Of a DNA stretch of 64,000 nt, positions 11,309 through 23,595 are shown one piece after another. The first letter of the stretch is position 1. Every line of letters begins with the position of its first letter. Source of the stretch: Lonicera japonica (Eukaryota > Streptophyta > Magnoliopsida > Dipsacales > Caprifoliaceae); the NCBI GenBank assembly GCA_021464415.1, contig CM038468.1, positions 2,914,001 through 2,978,000 on the forward strand, written 5' to 3'. Position numbers and translations under genes: made by a program. The notes under the pieces are model-generated. The model searched no databases. It was given only the letters and a program-made list of their open reading frames with translations, and had not been told where the DNA came from.

Positions 11309-12308
11309 AACTTTTGTTCTAATTTTTTTTGTGACGTTTGAAAATTGATGAATGATTGATTTTTTTTTTCAAATGAAGACTTTTGTTTCATTAGCTTTTG
11401 GCATGAATTCTTTGATTTAGATAGGAATTTGAATGATAATCTAAATTGCCTTGCTCCATTTAGTCTCATATCCCATTATATTCTCCTGTTCCATATGCTA
11501 GATTGCTTCGGTTGTTTCCAATTTGGTAATAACACTTAGATTTATTTTCATTGAGAGAAGAGAAATTTTTGTCCAAAAATAATGGAAGCTCTTTCGAAAA
11601 GATCCTTCAATGAGAGGACAATAGCATAGCACTTTGATAACTTGGATGACTTTTATCCTAATATTAACTTAAAGTTTCACTTGACTAAATCTTAAGTCTC
11701 TTTGTCTAATATTATGGATGGGTATAGGTTCCCATATGGGAAAGGGTGAATAGCTTCCTTTGAGCTCCAATGAATGAGCAGAATTTTGAAATTTCATAAG
11801 TGAGACCGCTGCCCCCCATAGAGATGAAAACCACCCTGATCTAATTTAGCAGAATTTCCAAGTAAAAAGATAAAGAAAGTGCTTAGAATTGGCAAATCTC
11901 GGAGCTTTTGTTTTTGAAAGGGTTCCCTCTTCCTTCTCGAATGATTTTGACTCTTTGTGTTTATATTGAATTGTTTGAATCGAAGTCTAGTATGTGAGCA
12001 TTGGAGAATATGGGATTGTGTTCTAAAGGAGATATGCGAATTAGATGATCATTCAAAAGTCCATCGTTCTGGAAAATTGATAGTAATGCCTCTTGCTTTG
12101 CGCATTGAAACTTGAATCTTCATTCTCATCATTCATCATGATCAAACTTCTAATGTTTGTAGGTATCATTTCTGAAAACCTTCACGAGATGCAACTCGTC
12201 TTCTTTGGGAACTTAGAAGTTAAGAACTTTTTGTATAGCGTAGTGCTTTTGTAATTATTATATTTTTTGTCTTGCTAAGGAACTAGCAAGAGATAAGTTG
12301 AGGGGAGT
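11309..12308 (+). other. Non-coding 3' internal region and polypurine tract of the Athila-like element
   Basis: About 1 kb between the gag-protease stop and the 3' LTR has no frame of note. It ends in a purine tract (GAGGGGAG at about 12300-12307) directly before the LTR start TGATAAAC at 12309, as expected for plus-strand priming. In autonomous relatives several kb of pol and env-like sequence occupy this interval. Confidence 0.8.
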
Positions 12309-13978
12309 TGATAAACGCATAATATTGTCATGTCTAAGCTCCTTCTCGGAGTAGCTTGACGCGTTTGTTGCTTTAATTCTGCCTAATTATCCACTTATTT
12401 TGAGATTAGTGTCTTAGCGAGTTTGTATCTAACATCGTCCCGCTAGGAGTGCTTTTGTGGTGTTTCTATGTGTTTATAGGCATAGGATGCAATGACCCTT
12501 GAAGTCCTGATCAAGCGCTAGTGAAAAGCTCGAAAAATGCTGATTTGAGGATTTTCCTAGAAGCATGATCGATCATGGGTATCCCATGATCGATCATGGT
12601 GCAAACTTGTCTTCAGGCAGAGAACCCCATGATCGATCATGGGAAGGCCATGATCGATCATGGCCTGGCGGGGACAGCCACCAACTCCTGCTTTTAGCCT
12701 TATTTCATGGATGGATGTTCCTAGATATTTTCCCTTGCATTGTTTATTAGTTTTTTGGTTCTCCTTTAGCTTGAGAGGGGTCTAGAGAGTAAGGAGATGA
12801 TTTTTATCTAGTTTGATACACTTAGAAGTTGTAGAGAGAAGAGAGAGCTCTTATTCATTGTTCTTCATTTTCCCTTGTAAGTATTTTGATTTGTAAGAAT
12901 GATTTCCTCTTCTATAATATTTGTTCTTGCATCTATTATGGAGTAGTCTATTACTAAGGTTACGGAGGTTGTTTGCGATATGATTTTTGGTGATTAATGG
13001 CTCAATCCATGTTTAAAGTTTGATAAATATTTGTGAATCTTCTTCTTCTTCATCATATCTTCCATTATTTCAAGCTTTCTAGGTATTTTCATATTAAGTT
13101 AAGACTTTATATGCTTTGTATATTTAGTTCTTGGTTGTTAATGAACATACAACATATTTATATGGTTCTAGAAAGCTTGTAGTCTCTTTCCCCCATCCAT
13201 GGAGTTTTTCCCTCTTCATAGAAATTATGAATAGTTCTTAAAACTCCATAGATGGATTATAAATTTGTTTAGCTTATCTTTGATTCATTTATTGATATAT
13301 TGAGTGCTTCTTACACTTTATGTGATACTTAGACTTTATATTTTCTACCATAAGTGATAAACGATGAGTTGACGAATTTATCTCATAAACTTCATTCCGT
13401 TTCATTGTTAGGATTCACTTTATAATTTTCATTCTTTAAATCATGAGATTGCATACACTTGCTTTATGTTAAATCTTTTTATGATGAGTTTGTCATATCT
13501 ATCTCGGATTAGCTTCATCGGGAATGGGTTGCCTTGCTTCACACCCGTAGCTAAGAGATAGGAACGATAACCTCGTCTTTGGTGGAATGTTGTTTGTTTC
13601 TCTCTTGATATAGCTTCAATCCGGGAATGAGGCGCCTAGCGTAGCACCCTTTGCTATTGAGAGATACACCAACATTCCCCTTATCTTGAGAAACCTTGTG
13701 TTGAAATCTTTGTATGAGCTATCGATCACCGTCTCTTAAATCGTAACCAACCTCCACCTACCTTAGTGCTTTCTTATTAATTTTCACAACCGTTTTACAT
13801 TTCCGTTATTTCGAAACCAATCCAACTTACAAAAATCTGAAAAGCACTTAATCCGTAATCCATTCCATTCCTTTTCACTTATCCCTGTGGTTCGACACTC
13901 GGACTTCCGAGACTATATTACAACTTGACGTACCTGCACTTGGGCTCTACATCGAAGCGCGTTATTTTAGTTGCGCCA
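12309..13978 (+). repeat. 3' LTR of the Athila-like element
   Basis: This LTR is 1670 bp, the same length as the 5' LTR, and ends GCGCCA where the 5' copy has GCGTCA. The TATAC target repeat follows immediately. Palindromes lie at 12564-12578, 12584-12599, 12627-12642 and 12648-12663. Here the first one is intact over 14 nt where the 5' LTR copy is mutated. Confidence 0.95.
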
Positions 13979-13983
13979 TATAC

Positions 13984-14650
13984 AGATGATTCTTAACAAT
14001 TTTATCAAAACAATAAAGCAAACGTTTTTTTAATGTTCTGAGTTCCCATTGTAAAGACTCAACTTTTCTCATGTTGTCCCTACTTATTAAAAGATCAGTT
14101 ATTGTCAGTTTGCATACTAAAGGAAAATTCTTAGTAAGATACACATTTATAGCTATATACCACCATGTGTTTTCAGTGGGGAGCGAGGAGTTAATGGTAA
14201 GGGGTTCTATATAGTACATAACTCTTCTTAATATTCCGGTATTTTAAGAAAATAATGCTTTAATTAAAGATGATAAATAAAATTTACAAAATGACAATTT
14301 TGAAATGTTGGAAGTACCGATCAAGTGTTGAATGAGTAATGCTACATTTACCAACTTTATCAAGCGGTTACTCATACTAAATATATTGGTGGGTTGTATA
14401 TTTCAAAAATGTGTAACTCATTCATACACTGGATATAATTTTCCAATAACTAGCCGGAAAGAAAATTTGTTATTGTAAGGTAGGTAGCAACATGTTTCCA
14501 CCTAATCAAAAGCATGTACTTTTAGCAGAAAGTCTAGAAGTTCACATTCTGGCTGCAATAATTGACTTTAGCCCCATGAAATTACTAATAATTAATTGAC
14601 TTTACCTTTAAACAAGTCTTCCTTCCGACTTTACCCAAAAATAAAATAAA
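13984..14650. repeat. Non-coding; copy 1 of a duplicated block (14310-14650)
   Basis: From about 14330 the sequence 'gctacatttaccaactttatcaagcggttactcata' and what follows matches 17665-17990 over some 300 bp with indels. Both copies share 'gtaggtagcaacatgtttccaccta' and 'caagtcttccttcc'. The end of the block also occurs at 29340-29400. No gene is seen. Confidence 0.6.
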
Positions 14651-14815
14651 ATTAGGTGATGGAATAATTGATTAGCTCTGATTTTGTTAATTGACCACTT
14701 TACTCCAAATTTTGCCTCTACAATTTTCTTTATGTAATTTTTATTTTTCTTATCTTCTCCCTCGGGGTTTTAAGTTGATTATATAAAAATAAACACAGAA
14801 AAACAAAAAACAAAA

Positions 14816-14919
14816 GAAGATACAAATTTACATGGTTCATTTCATTTCCGTTCCCTCTTGTCAATCCAAACTCACTGTAAAGCACCAAGAGAAGATACAA
14901 ATTTACATGGTTCATTTCA
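14816..14919. repeat. Short direct repeat, 29-nt unit, spacing 75 nt
   Basis: The sequence starting gaagatacaaatttacatgg and ending ttcatttca occurs at 14816-14844 and 14891-14919. It is a local tandem duplication of about 75 bp. It creates an apparent repeated peptide on the minus strand that I do not take as coding. Confidence 0.7.
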
Positions 14920-16250
14920 CCCTACAAGGCCTAAATCAATTGAACCTGCAACATCATTTCTTATTGATTCTTTTCTAATTAAATTCTCATAGTTCTCCTG
15001 ATACATCAATGGAATATATATAGGCCTAAAATGAAATACATGTAAATCCCAGTTAGCAATATCCTCCACGCGATCTTCGAACAAACAAACAGCAGAAAAA
15101 ACCAGATAGATGGACAGCATCACCGACTCCTGCAGCAATAGCAAACTTAGCGCCATAATTTGAACCAAATATTTGTTAAATATGACAAGATTAGTGAAAT
15201 ATTGTAGACTGCTTATATATATACACACTATTTTTTCTTTGTTTCTTCTTTTTTCAATATTCAGTTTTCCCTGCCCTTTTCTTTTAACGTTCTAATAATG
15301 TAATAACACGATAAGATGTTGAAGTTGATTATCCAAAATATATACAAATGAATGGACCGAGATGGTAAACCAATGGAATAGTTGTTACTAAACTTTAATT
15401 TCGTCATTTTACTCTTAAGTATAAAATGATCTTATGTGCTTTGCTTGATTTGCTTCTCAATTGCCAGTTCAGCTAAAGTTCCTTTTAATGAGAAATCTAG
15501 AAAGGATTATAGTTAAAGAAATCCAGTTAAGGTGGGTTATGGTAATGATACGATTCTCAGACGGATTGTTGAAAATAATCAAGCTGTACAAGTTAAAAAG
15601 AGAACGAAGAAAACAGAAAATGCCAATGGAAGAGAAAGGATGCAAAGAGATTATAAAGATGTACTAGTTAAAAAGAAATTGAACCAGCATAAATCGCGTG
15701 TCACAATGAAATTGGTGAAATAAGAAAGGAGAGGAAGTTGCTCACGCATATTCACAATATATAAGGTGCATGTACAGATTACTATTCCCTCTTGGTGAGA
15801 AATAAGATTAATTGCATTTGATGGTTCCACATGGAAACGAATTGAATTCTAAACAGTTCTTTTAAGTGGGAAAGCTTTCCGTTGAAAACAAACACTTGGT
15901 GCACTTTTGAAATATGGGTGCATGAAAAAAAAATGAGAAAACTGAGGATAAATGAAGTTGACCAGCAGAAAACTAAGTCCATGGAAAATTGGGCAATCAA
16001 TCACTAGTAAACATGGGAAACATATGGGATTTTGAAATTTTCTGCTGGACCGAAGTGTAAACAAATGCACGTAAGTATGAAATTTTCAAAAATCAAGACT
16101 GAATATGAAACAGTTCTTTTTATTTTGTTTTCTTCGACTAGCTTATCAACATGCCAAAACAGATGCTCAGGATATATATTTTGGATTAACAACGACTATC
16201 ATCGGTCTTGAATTTTTTTGACACAATGTTATATTCTCAATAGATCTTGC
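14920..16250. other. Intergenic, nothing recognised
   Basis: Open frames up to about 100 codons occur on both strands, but none shows a domain, biased codon use or splice structure I recognise. No element termini are visible. Confidence 0.4.
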
Positions 16251-16255
16251 TTTAT

Positions 16256-16302
16256 GAATATACTAACTAGTATATTTCGACAACATACTAGTTAGTATAT
16301 TC
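16256..16302. repeat. Perfect 18-bp inverted repeat with 11-nt loop
   Basis: GAATATACTAACTAGTAT at 16256-16273 is followed after 11 nt by its exact reverse complement at 16285-16302. It would form a stable cruciform or RNA hairpin. I see no U-tract terminator context and no miRNA-like longer arm. Confidence 0.85.
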
Positions 16303-17630
16303 ATTATAATCTGTGATTGATTATATGTTATGTGTGTGAGTGGGAATGATATTTATTTGATGTTTCAATATGATAACAAATCAGATTTAAGGACTATGAT
16401 TGATTATATACCAATTAAATATCATATGTGCCTTTAGATAAAAAAACTTCATAATATAGATTTGTTGTAAGGAACTATATATTGCAAAAACACATATAAC
16501 TTCTAACTGCATGTACAAGGCACAGGGAATATTCACCATTCCCATTTCTTTTAGTTGTTGGATGGGTAGGCACTACCCTTCCTGTTATTTTTCCTTCTTT
16601 TTTTTTTCCTTTTTTTTTTTTTTACTTTTATAGTTTTCCTTTAAAAAAAATTTGGGACAGCCAAGGTCTTCTTGGCGTGAGATGAACGCTGCAACTTATT
16701 TGAGCATTTTTTTACCATATGTAAGGTGCAAATTAACAAAAAAAGTTCATATGCCAAATTTAATTTGCAAATTTACTCATTATGTTTACAATTGCGCCGT
16801 GGATGCTCTAAAACTGGGGAAACTGACTCTTTATGGTACCAATCTACCATTACCCTACATTTCTGTAGGGAAGAACATTTAGTTGACATCTGAGTGTATT
16901 AGAAGAGCATCATATGATTGTCTCACCATGGGACAACAAAACCTAAGTACATGAATACGATCGTCCCATTGATTTTTTATTTTTTTCCCATTCTCTGATG
17001 GGACTCTAACTCGGAAGCTACCGAATCCTGCAGGTAGGTGCCTAGCTTTACCACCGGACTAACCCACTAAGAAGTGTGTGCAGTTGACAATTTCATGTTA
17101 AAAAGTATTCATTTTATATAATTATGTTATGATATTGATTTGGGTGCAATACAATGAATGGTCAAGATTTATGCTTATCTATGCTAATAAATGAATTTCC
17201 AATTATGTCCCCAACATAATTATTTTTACTAAAAATGTAAGATATGTGGATTGAAATTATAAATGTTGAATTAATAAAAAAATGCTTTATACACTGAACT
17301 AACGTCAATCCTTTTTCCAATTCTTCATTTCAAATTAGATTATATGCTTGCAAAGATATGAGTGTTCACGTAAGCTTCAAGACTAAAGCCATGGAATCAA
17401 GCTGAATACTTTGGAGAATAAGTTGCCTGAAATTATTTAGTTTTTTGCTATTTTGATGGAAACGAAACCAAATATTGTTCATTAGACAACTAAATAACTC
17501 ACTATAAGCTTTATCCAAGTCTAGGACAACATTTTTAACCGTAAACTCGAATTTTATCAAATTCAAATAGAATTTCAAGAACAGAAATTTAGTGGCCATT
17601 TGGTTGCACAAGAGAAAATGCATAATTGTT
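16303..17630. other. Intergenic with a poly-T tract and a possible SINE remnant
   Basis: A T-rich stretch lies at about 16595-16650. On the minus strand, about 17066 down to 16930, 'gggttagtccggtggtaa' resembles a tRNA-derived A box and 'gagttagagtccc' a B box. An A-rich tail (aaaaaaataaaaaatc) follows, which together resemble a tRNA-derived SINE. The call is weak because no target duplication was found. Confidence 0.35.
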
Positions 17631-18165
17631 AACTATTCGCAAAGTACACAAATGTTGAGCAAATAATGCTACATTTATCAGTTTTATAAAGCGGTTACTC
17701 ATACTAAATATATTGGTGGTTTAATTATATATTTTCAAAATGCATAACTCATTGATACATTGGATACAATTTTCCAATAAACAGTGGGAAAGAAAATTTG
17801 TTACTGTAAAGTAGGTAGCAACATGTTTCCACCTAATAAAAAATCTGTACTTTTGGCCCTTTAAGAAATTCAGGAAAATCACACTCTAGCTGTAATAATT
17901 GACTTTACCTTTAAGCAAGTCTTCCTTCCAACTTTATCCCAAAAAAAAAAAAAAAAACTTTTTAAGTGGAAGACATAATTTGACTAGCTTTGATTTTGTT
18001 ATATTCGTTCAAGAAAATAGCGTTTTAGTCAAAGCATATATATGTGTGTGTATAGTTGTGTGTGGATACAAAGAAACCCGGCAGTGCAAAAAGTTAATGC
18101 ATCTTATTGAGGCTAAGTTAATTTTTTGGCAAATCTCTTAATGTACATAATTATTTATTAAATGA
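17630..18165. repeat. Copy 2 of the duplicated block, keeping two empty insertion sites
   Basis: This block is collinear with 29240-30372 plus 40439-40463. It retains the uninterrupted sequence 'gcgttttagtcaaag' where the other copy has a MITE, with the target TTA at 18025-18027. It also retains 'ggcaaatctcttaat' where the other copy has the 10-kb Copia element, with the target AAATC at 18131-18135. It therefore shows the pre-insertion state of both. No gene is seen. Confidence 0.75.
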
Positions 18166-18671
18166 CAGCGAAGACTTAATTAGGATTTTTATGTTAAGGT
18201 TTTTGGGAGTTAAGAACTTAAGAGACTTAACCACGAGCACTTCAAATATCTCATCTTAAAATCTATTGTAATAATTCTAGCCAAGTACTAGGATCAAGGG
18301 AAACATCAGATTTTGAACATTATCAGTAGATCCAAAGTGTAATGAAAAGCACCGTAAAATAAGATTGCTAAAAGAATCAGTTTAATTTAGTAGTTTCTTT
18401 CACAATCTCATACAATAATACGACATAGAGTTTTTTTAAAAAAAATTTAATAGACAGTCTCTTTTACAATTCCATTGAATTAAGATGCCCTTTTTAAAAT
18501 TTATCTATTAAAATTTATCTTTTACAAGGTTTTTTGCACCTGTTTTTTTATTCAAAAGTTCCTTGGAAAGATCGGCCTTGCTTTGTTGATGCTGTCCAAG
18601 CAAGTTACAAATACATGGCCACCACCACATATAAGCATATGAGATAATTGCTGTGCAAATTATGGGACTTT
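18166..18671. other. Intergenic, nothing recognised
   Basis: AT-rich sequence with T and A tracts near 18430 and 18540. No open frame or repeat with family evidence. Confidence 0.4.
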
Positions 18672-18945
18672 TTAGGATCCGGTTCCTGAAAATTTTTAGT
18701 ATGTGCTCTCTTACTATATATTTTTTTAAATAATGTAGTCTGTGGAGAGTACACGAATACATAGATACTAAGCGGTAGATATTAATTTTTTTAGTGCACA
18801 TACTAGCATCAGTGTTGAGAGATACGGGAGTTACCAAAATATAGTACCTTCAAAAGGTCTCATCTTTTAAAAGTAAGCAATTACATGGACCGCCTTCTTT
18901 GTTAAACAAAAAGTTGAGGGACTGTATTCAAGGACCGGATCCTAA
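18672..18945. mobile_element. Small MITE-like element with ~18-bp terminal inverted repeats
   Basis: TTAGGATCCGGTTCCTGAA at 18672-18690 is the near-perfect inverse of the sequence at 18927-18945 (TTCAAGGACCGGATCCTAA), with two mismatches. The element is about 274 bp and non-coding. I could not define a target duplication, so the superfamily is open. Confidence 0.6.
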
Positions 18946-19173
18946 GTTTTTCTTGAAAAAAAATATGTGTATATGACTATATGTTTAAATTCAACTCATA
19001 GTACTTTTTGTATGAGTGATCACTAGTTGCAATATATTCCTAACTAGATATTTCCCATGCATGTTTGACATAATGATTAAAAGAACACAAGCCAAAAAAA
19101 AAATTAACCAAGCAAAAAAATAATTGTTTATGGGACCATTATAAAGCACACACAGATCGAAGAGTACAAAATC

Positions 19174-19281
19174 AATAGTTAGGGTTTTGATTTTAATTAT
19201 AAATAAAAATCTTAATATTTTAAAAAATTGTATACTTTGAGTTCGATTTTACCTGAATGTATATAATAAACCCTAACTATT
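19174..19281. mobile_element. 108-bp inverted-repeat element with 14-bp ends
   Basis: AATAGTTAGGGTTT at 19174-19187 is exactly inverted at 19268-19281 (AAACCCTAACTATT). The interior is AT-rich. The ends carry a telomere-like TTAGGGTTT core, but only once each, so this is not an interstitial telomere array. It is probably a tiny MITE or a stem-loop. Confidence 0.5.
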
Positions 19282-19329
19282 TAAAAAATAAATTAAAAAT
19301 AAGCTCAATGTATTCCCATATACAATAAG

Positions 19330-21710
19330 GACACATGTTATAAGCAATTGAAGAATGGAAAGAAAACATGCTATATGGGTCATCGTCGCTTTTTAACTAT
19401 GGATCATAAATGGCAGAGAAATATGTCTTCTTTTGATGGTATAAGAGAGAATCAATAAAGACCAAAGGAACTTAGTGGTGATGAGGTACTTGCTCAATTA
19501 GATAAGGTCGGGCCAATAATTACGGTAAATGTACAAAAAGAAAGCGTGAATCGTGGGAGTTACATTGGTCAAAGCGTAGTATTTTTTTTTTGATTTGCCT
19601 TATTGGAAAGATCAAAAACTACGTCATATATAATTTGGATGTAATGCACGTTGAAAAAAATGTATGTGACAATGTTGTTGGTACACTGTTGAGTATTGAT
19701 GGGAAAACAAAGGATACAGTCAATTCAAGGTTGGATTTAGGAGAGATGTGTATACATTTTGATTTACATGCATATAAGAAAGGAGATAAATAGATAATGC
19801 CTCCTGCATGTTACACATTGTCGACTCTAAAGAAGCGAAAACTATGTGAATTTTGGCTTTCATTGAAGCTGCAGGACAGATATGTCTCAAATATTGGTCG
19901 ATATGTGGCTAAGGACGGTCGAATTTCAGGAATGAAAAGCCATGATTGCCACATTTTCCTAAAACGCTTGCTACCACTTGCAATACGTGGTTATTTGCGT
20001 AAGGCACTGTGTCAACTTCTAATTGAGCTTGGGTCATTTTTCAAAGAATTATGCTCAAAGACATTAAGAGTTGATGTCTTGGAAAGGCTTGAGAAAAAAC
20101 TTGATGTGATGTTGTGTAAGCTTGAAATGATATTTCCATCATCTTTCTTTGATATTATGATTCACTTACCGATTCACCTCGCATGAGAGGCCATTCTTGG
20201 TGGACCGGTGCGAGATCGATGGATGTATCCTTTTGAAAGGTAATCTAAAGTATGTATTGGCCTTGTTTACCTAATTTTTCATTAAAAGTTTTCAATTATT
20301 TGCATTTATATTATATTCCTTTTTAGGTATATGCACACGCTAAAACAATGTGTTGGCAACAAGGCACGGCCTGAAGGTTCAATCGCCGAGGCTTATATTC
20401 TTAATGAATGCCTAACGTTTTGCTCAATGTATTTGCATGGTATTGAGACCAAATTTAATAGGCCTGAGAGGAACTATGATGGCAATGAATTTCAAGAAAG
20501 GATGTCAATTTTTTTGTATAATGGTCGATTGCTTGGAAAAGCAAATTATGTACGACTCTCAGAAATTGAATGGCATAAGGCTCATCAATATGTGTTGGAT
20601 AATTGTGATGAAGTATAAGAATATGTAAAGTACGTTAGTCTTGAATAAATCTTTCATTTTTCCTTCAATAATTTAACCATTATTTAAAATAGTTCATCTT
20701 GTCTAGTAAGCACAAGGAGTTATTAAAGGCGAATGAAAGTACAAATATAGACACAAGACATGCTGAGAGGTTCCCTAAATGATTTGAAAATCGCGTAAGT
20801 GTTAAAAATTGTAAAATTATTCTATAACTACAAGTTTATTAATCCTTACTTATTTATTTACTATGCAAATTGATAAATAGGTGAAAGAGTTAGAGCGTCA
20901 TTCTCTTGATCTTGTTACCAAGAAACTTGGTGCTTTGTCTTGGGGTCCTGGCTGAAAAGTGAAACAATATAAGAGTTGTGTAATTAATGGTTATAGATTT
21001 CACATCAGGGATCATGACAAGTATAGAAAAACTCAAAATAGTGGAGTAGTTGTGGTTGGAGAACATGAACAAAAAGAAATTAATTTTTATGACGAGTTGT
21101 ATAACATTGTTGAGCTAGATTATGTTGAGGGAAACTATATTGTTCTCTTTAAGTGTGATTGGTGGAACCTAGGAAAAAGAAGGGGTTCGTTGGAATGCAC
21201 ACTGATGAATACGAGTTCATTAGTGTTAACACTGCCAATACATGGTACAATAATCAACTGTTTGTACTAGCTTATCAAGCAGAGCAAGTATTTTATGTCC
21301 CTGACATCAAGCTAAGCAATCATTGGAAAGTCGTCGTAAAAAATACACCTAGGGACAAGTATGATTTTCCTGAAACACTATCAGAGGAGTTAATGGGAGA
21401 TGACGAACCATACCAACAACTTGAGACAGATGTTATAAATAAGCTAATGGAAGTTGATGATGGTGATCTTTTTTTGAGAAGAGATGATATTCCAGTAATG
21501 GAAGTGAGTCTTAATAATGTCGAGCGTAGGAAAATTGTACATAATGAAGATGATGACTTTATTAATGATGTTGATGAGGAAGATGATGAAGATGAAGAAG
21601 ATGAAAATATGCTATTATCTGATGAAGATGGTGACGTTAATGAAGATGGCGACGTTAGTGGGGATGGTGATAGTGATGGTGATGACAATTATGTAGATAT
21701 TAATTGAATA
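19330..21710 (+). pseudogene. TNP2-type CACTA transposase relic
   Basis: The order of homology is as in plant TNP2 proteins. From 19330 the frame reads CYKQLKNGKKTCYMGHRRF, with a frameshift near 19585. NLDVMHVEKNVCDNVVGTLL follows at 19637, then LKSHDCHIFLKRLLPLAIRG-like sequence. The intron 20240-20326 (GT...TTTTAG) joins MYPFER to YMHTLK and NKARPEGSIAEAYI. From 20960 to 21360 the C-terminal DUF4216-like region (VINGYRFHIRDHDKY, VLFKCDWW, FVLAYQAEQVFYV) spans a frameshift near 21180, followed by a very acidic tail ending at 21707. In-frame stops lie at 19791, 20184 and 20953. The transposase would cut and paste the element at its termini, but this copy is dead. Confidence 0.9.
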
Positions 21711-21960
21711 AAATTTATCATGCATCAGGTGATTCTTATCTTATTCATGCTTGTATATACTTTTTATTTATTTATTTATTTTAAGAAATTAGGAATTTGT
21801 GTGATAAAAGGTTGATTTTAATTAAACCCAATTCTTTTTTAAATTACTTGAAGCTTAATAGTTTTAGGTTTAACCCACTCATTTTTTTTAATTTGTAAAT
21901 ATCTATTTAATCTAAATATGCAATAATCAAGATATTTGATATATTTTTTTTGTTCAGATA

Positions 21961-23595
21961 TGCCTGGCTCAAATAGGGCACGTGTTCCTAGAGTAGCTGT
22001 TTCACAAGGTGGGTCGAACTCGTCAAATCCAACAATTGATCAATCGAATGAAACAAGTGGCGCTAATGGTTCTGCCACTAACACAACACAACACACCCAT
22101 CACATGCTGCCATTAACACATCACGCCAATCACGTGTGTTTAGCAGTGAAGGTATACTTTTAATTAATAGTTATGTTACATACTTGAAATGACATAATTT
22201 TGTTATATTATACATAGTGTTTTTCTTTTTAAATAGGTCCATCCTCTACAAAAAGAGAAAGGGGACCAACACGAGGATTGGACTTAGCAAAGAAAAAACA
22301 AAGAAGGGAGCCATTAGAGGTTTTTGTTTCGGAGAATCGCCTAGTGGGTCGAAATTCAAAATAGTTTGTTAATGAGATTGACATCCTTATTAGAGACTAT
22401 GCCCCACTAAACGTCAGGTATTGGAAACAAATCCCAGAGGAAGACAAAACTAAAATGTAGGAAATTTTAAGGGTATAACACTTAAAACTTTGCTTTATTC
22501 CAATTGCTTTATATGAAGATATATTATTGTCTATTATTTGAAATTATTTTCTTTTGAAAAAATAGGACAAATTCAATGTGTCCAATGATGAAGAGTTGCT
22601 AGAATGTACTATGCAACAAATGAATACACAATTCGTAAACTTTAGATCACTCATGCACATCAGTGTTTTTAAGAAATATGAATCAATGGAGGTTGCACTT
22701 CAACATTGCCCTCCTGTGTTGACTCAAAATAGGTGGCGAGATCTTTGCCTTACTTTTCTTGATAACAAATTCCAGGTTATGAACCTTATATTATTTTTTA
22801 GCCTCATATTTCCTTTATTTTTATGTCCCCTCTTGTTAATTATTGTCAATTGTATAGTTGTGACAAATTATTTGTAATTTGCAGGAAAGAAGTAAAATAA
22901 ACCAACAAAATAGGGCACAATAAACTATTGTTCATACAACTAGGAGTAAAGGATTTCATTGTTTGGAATTTGAAATGCTAAGAGTTTTTTAATAAATTGT
23001 TTGAGTTGTAAAACTAATTACTTTTATATAATTTAAGTTACTTTACTACAGACACAAGAGGCTGGAGAGAAACCAACAATGAAACAATTTTAGAAGACTA
23101 CTCGCACTAGGAAGAAGAAGGATGGTGACAATGTTGAGGATGGTCTGGATGTAGATGGTGAGGATGGTCTACGTTGGGTGAACAAAAAAGATAAAAAAGT
23201 TTATGTAAGATTTCTCAATCTAATTAACTCTATAGTATGACCAAATTTTTATTATTAGTGAATGGTGGTTACCATAAAATACTTAATTATATGTTGTAGG
23301 AGGACGTTGAAGACCTACAACTCAAGTATCTATCAGAAAATGGGGTGCCACTGGATGATGATGAAGCATTTAAACAGGTTTTAGGATACAAATCCGGTTA
23401 TATTCGTGGTCGTGGAGCTGGTCCGAAGTCAATTTCTTCGTCCATAAGGGCTAAAGAAAAAGAAAAAGACGTTACGAGAGACAAACAAGTGGCTGATGTA
23501 AGGAGAGAAGCAGATTAGGCAAATAAGAGGGTTGAAAATCTACAAAACGAAGTTGATCAACTTAAGGAAAAAATGGAAATGATGATGAGCAGGTA
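21961..23595 (+). pseudogene. Second CACTA gene relic (plant transposase En/Spm-associated protein)
   Basis: Exon pieces read MPGSNRARVPRV from 21960, GPTRGLDLAKKKQRREPLEVF near 22262, FVNEIDILIRDYAPLNVRYWKQIPEEDK near 22368, and LECTMQQMNTQFVNF to CPPVLTQNRWRDLC near 22590-22750. RSKINQQNRAQ follows at 22887, and a coiled-coil end (EADxANKRVENLQNEVDQLKEKMEMMMSR) runs up to 23595. This order matches the plant transposase family (Ptta/En/Spm type) that accompanies TNP2 in CACTA elements. Stop codons sit within conserved parts (about 22362, 22458, 22921). GT/AG-bounded introns are plausible between the blocks. Confidence 0.8.

Larger units (their letters stand above)
6773..13978 (+). mobile_element. 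Complete non-autonomous Athila-like Gypsy LTR retrotransposon
   Basis: The element is 7206 bp and bounded by two 1670-bp LTRs (TGATAAACGC...GYCA). A 5-bp target duplication TATAC flanks it at 6768-6772 and 13979-13983. The primer site matches tRNA-Asp, as in the Athila lineage, and a purine tract precedes the 3' LTR. Only gag and protease are encoded. Reverse transcriptase, RNase H and integrase are absent, so it must rely on a partner element. About ten differences between the LTRs, by eye, point to a recent insertion. Confidence 0.95.

Noticed and set aside
12565..12750. Open frame with repeated DHG/DRSW peptides in the 3' LTR
   Set aside because: It is a by-product of the GATCGATC palindromes in the LTR; the 5' LTR copy does not keep it.
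19174..19281. Interstitial telomeric repeat
   Set aside because: TTAGGGTTT occurs once at each end in inverted orientation, not as a tandem array.
21320..21688. Serine-rich minus-strand frame
   Set aside because: It is the shadow of the acidic Asp/Glu tail of the CACTA transposase relic on the plus strand.
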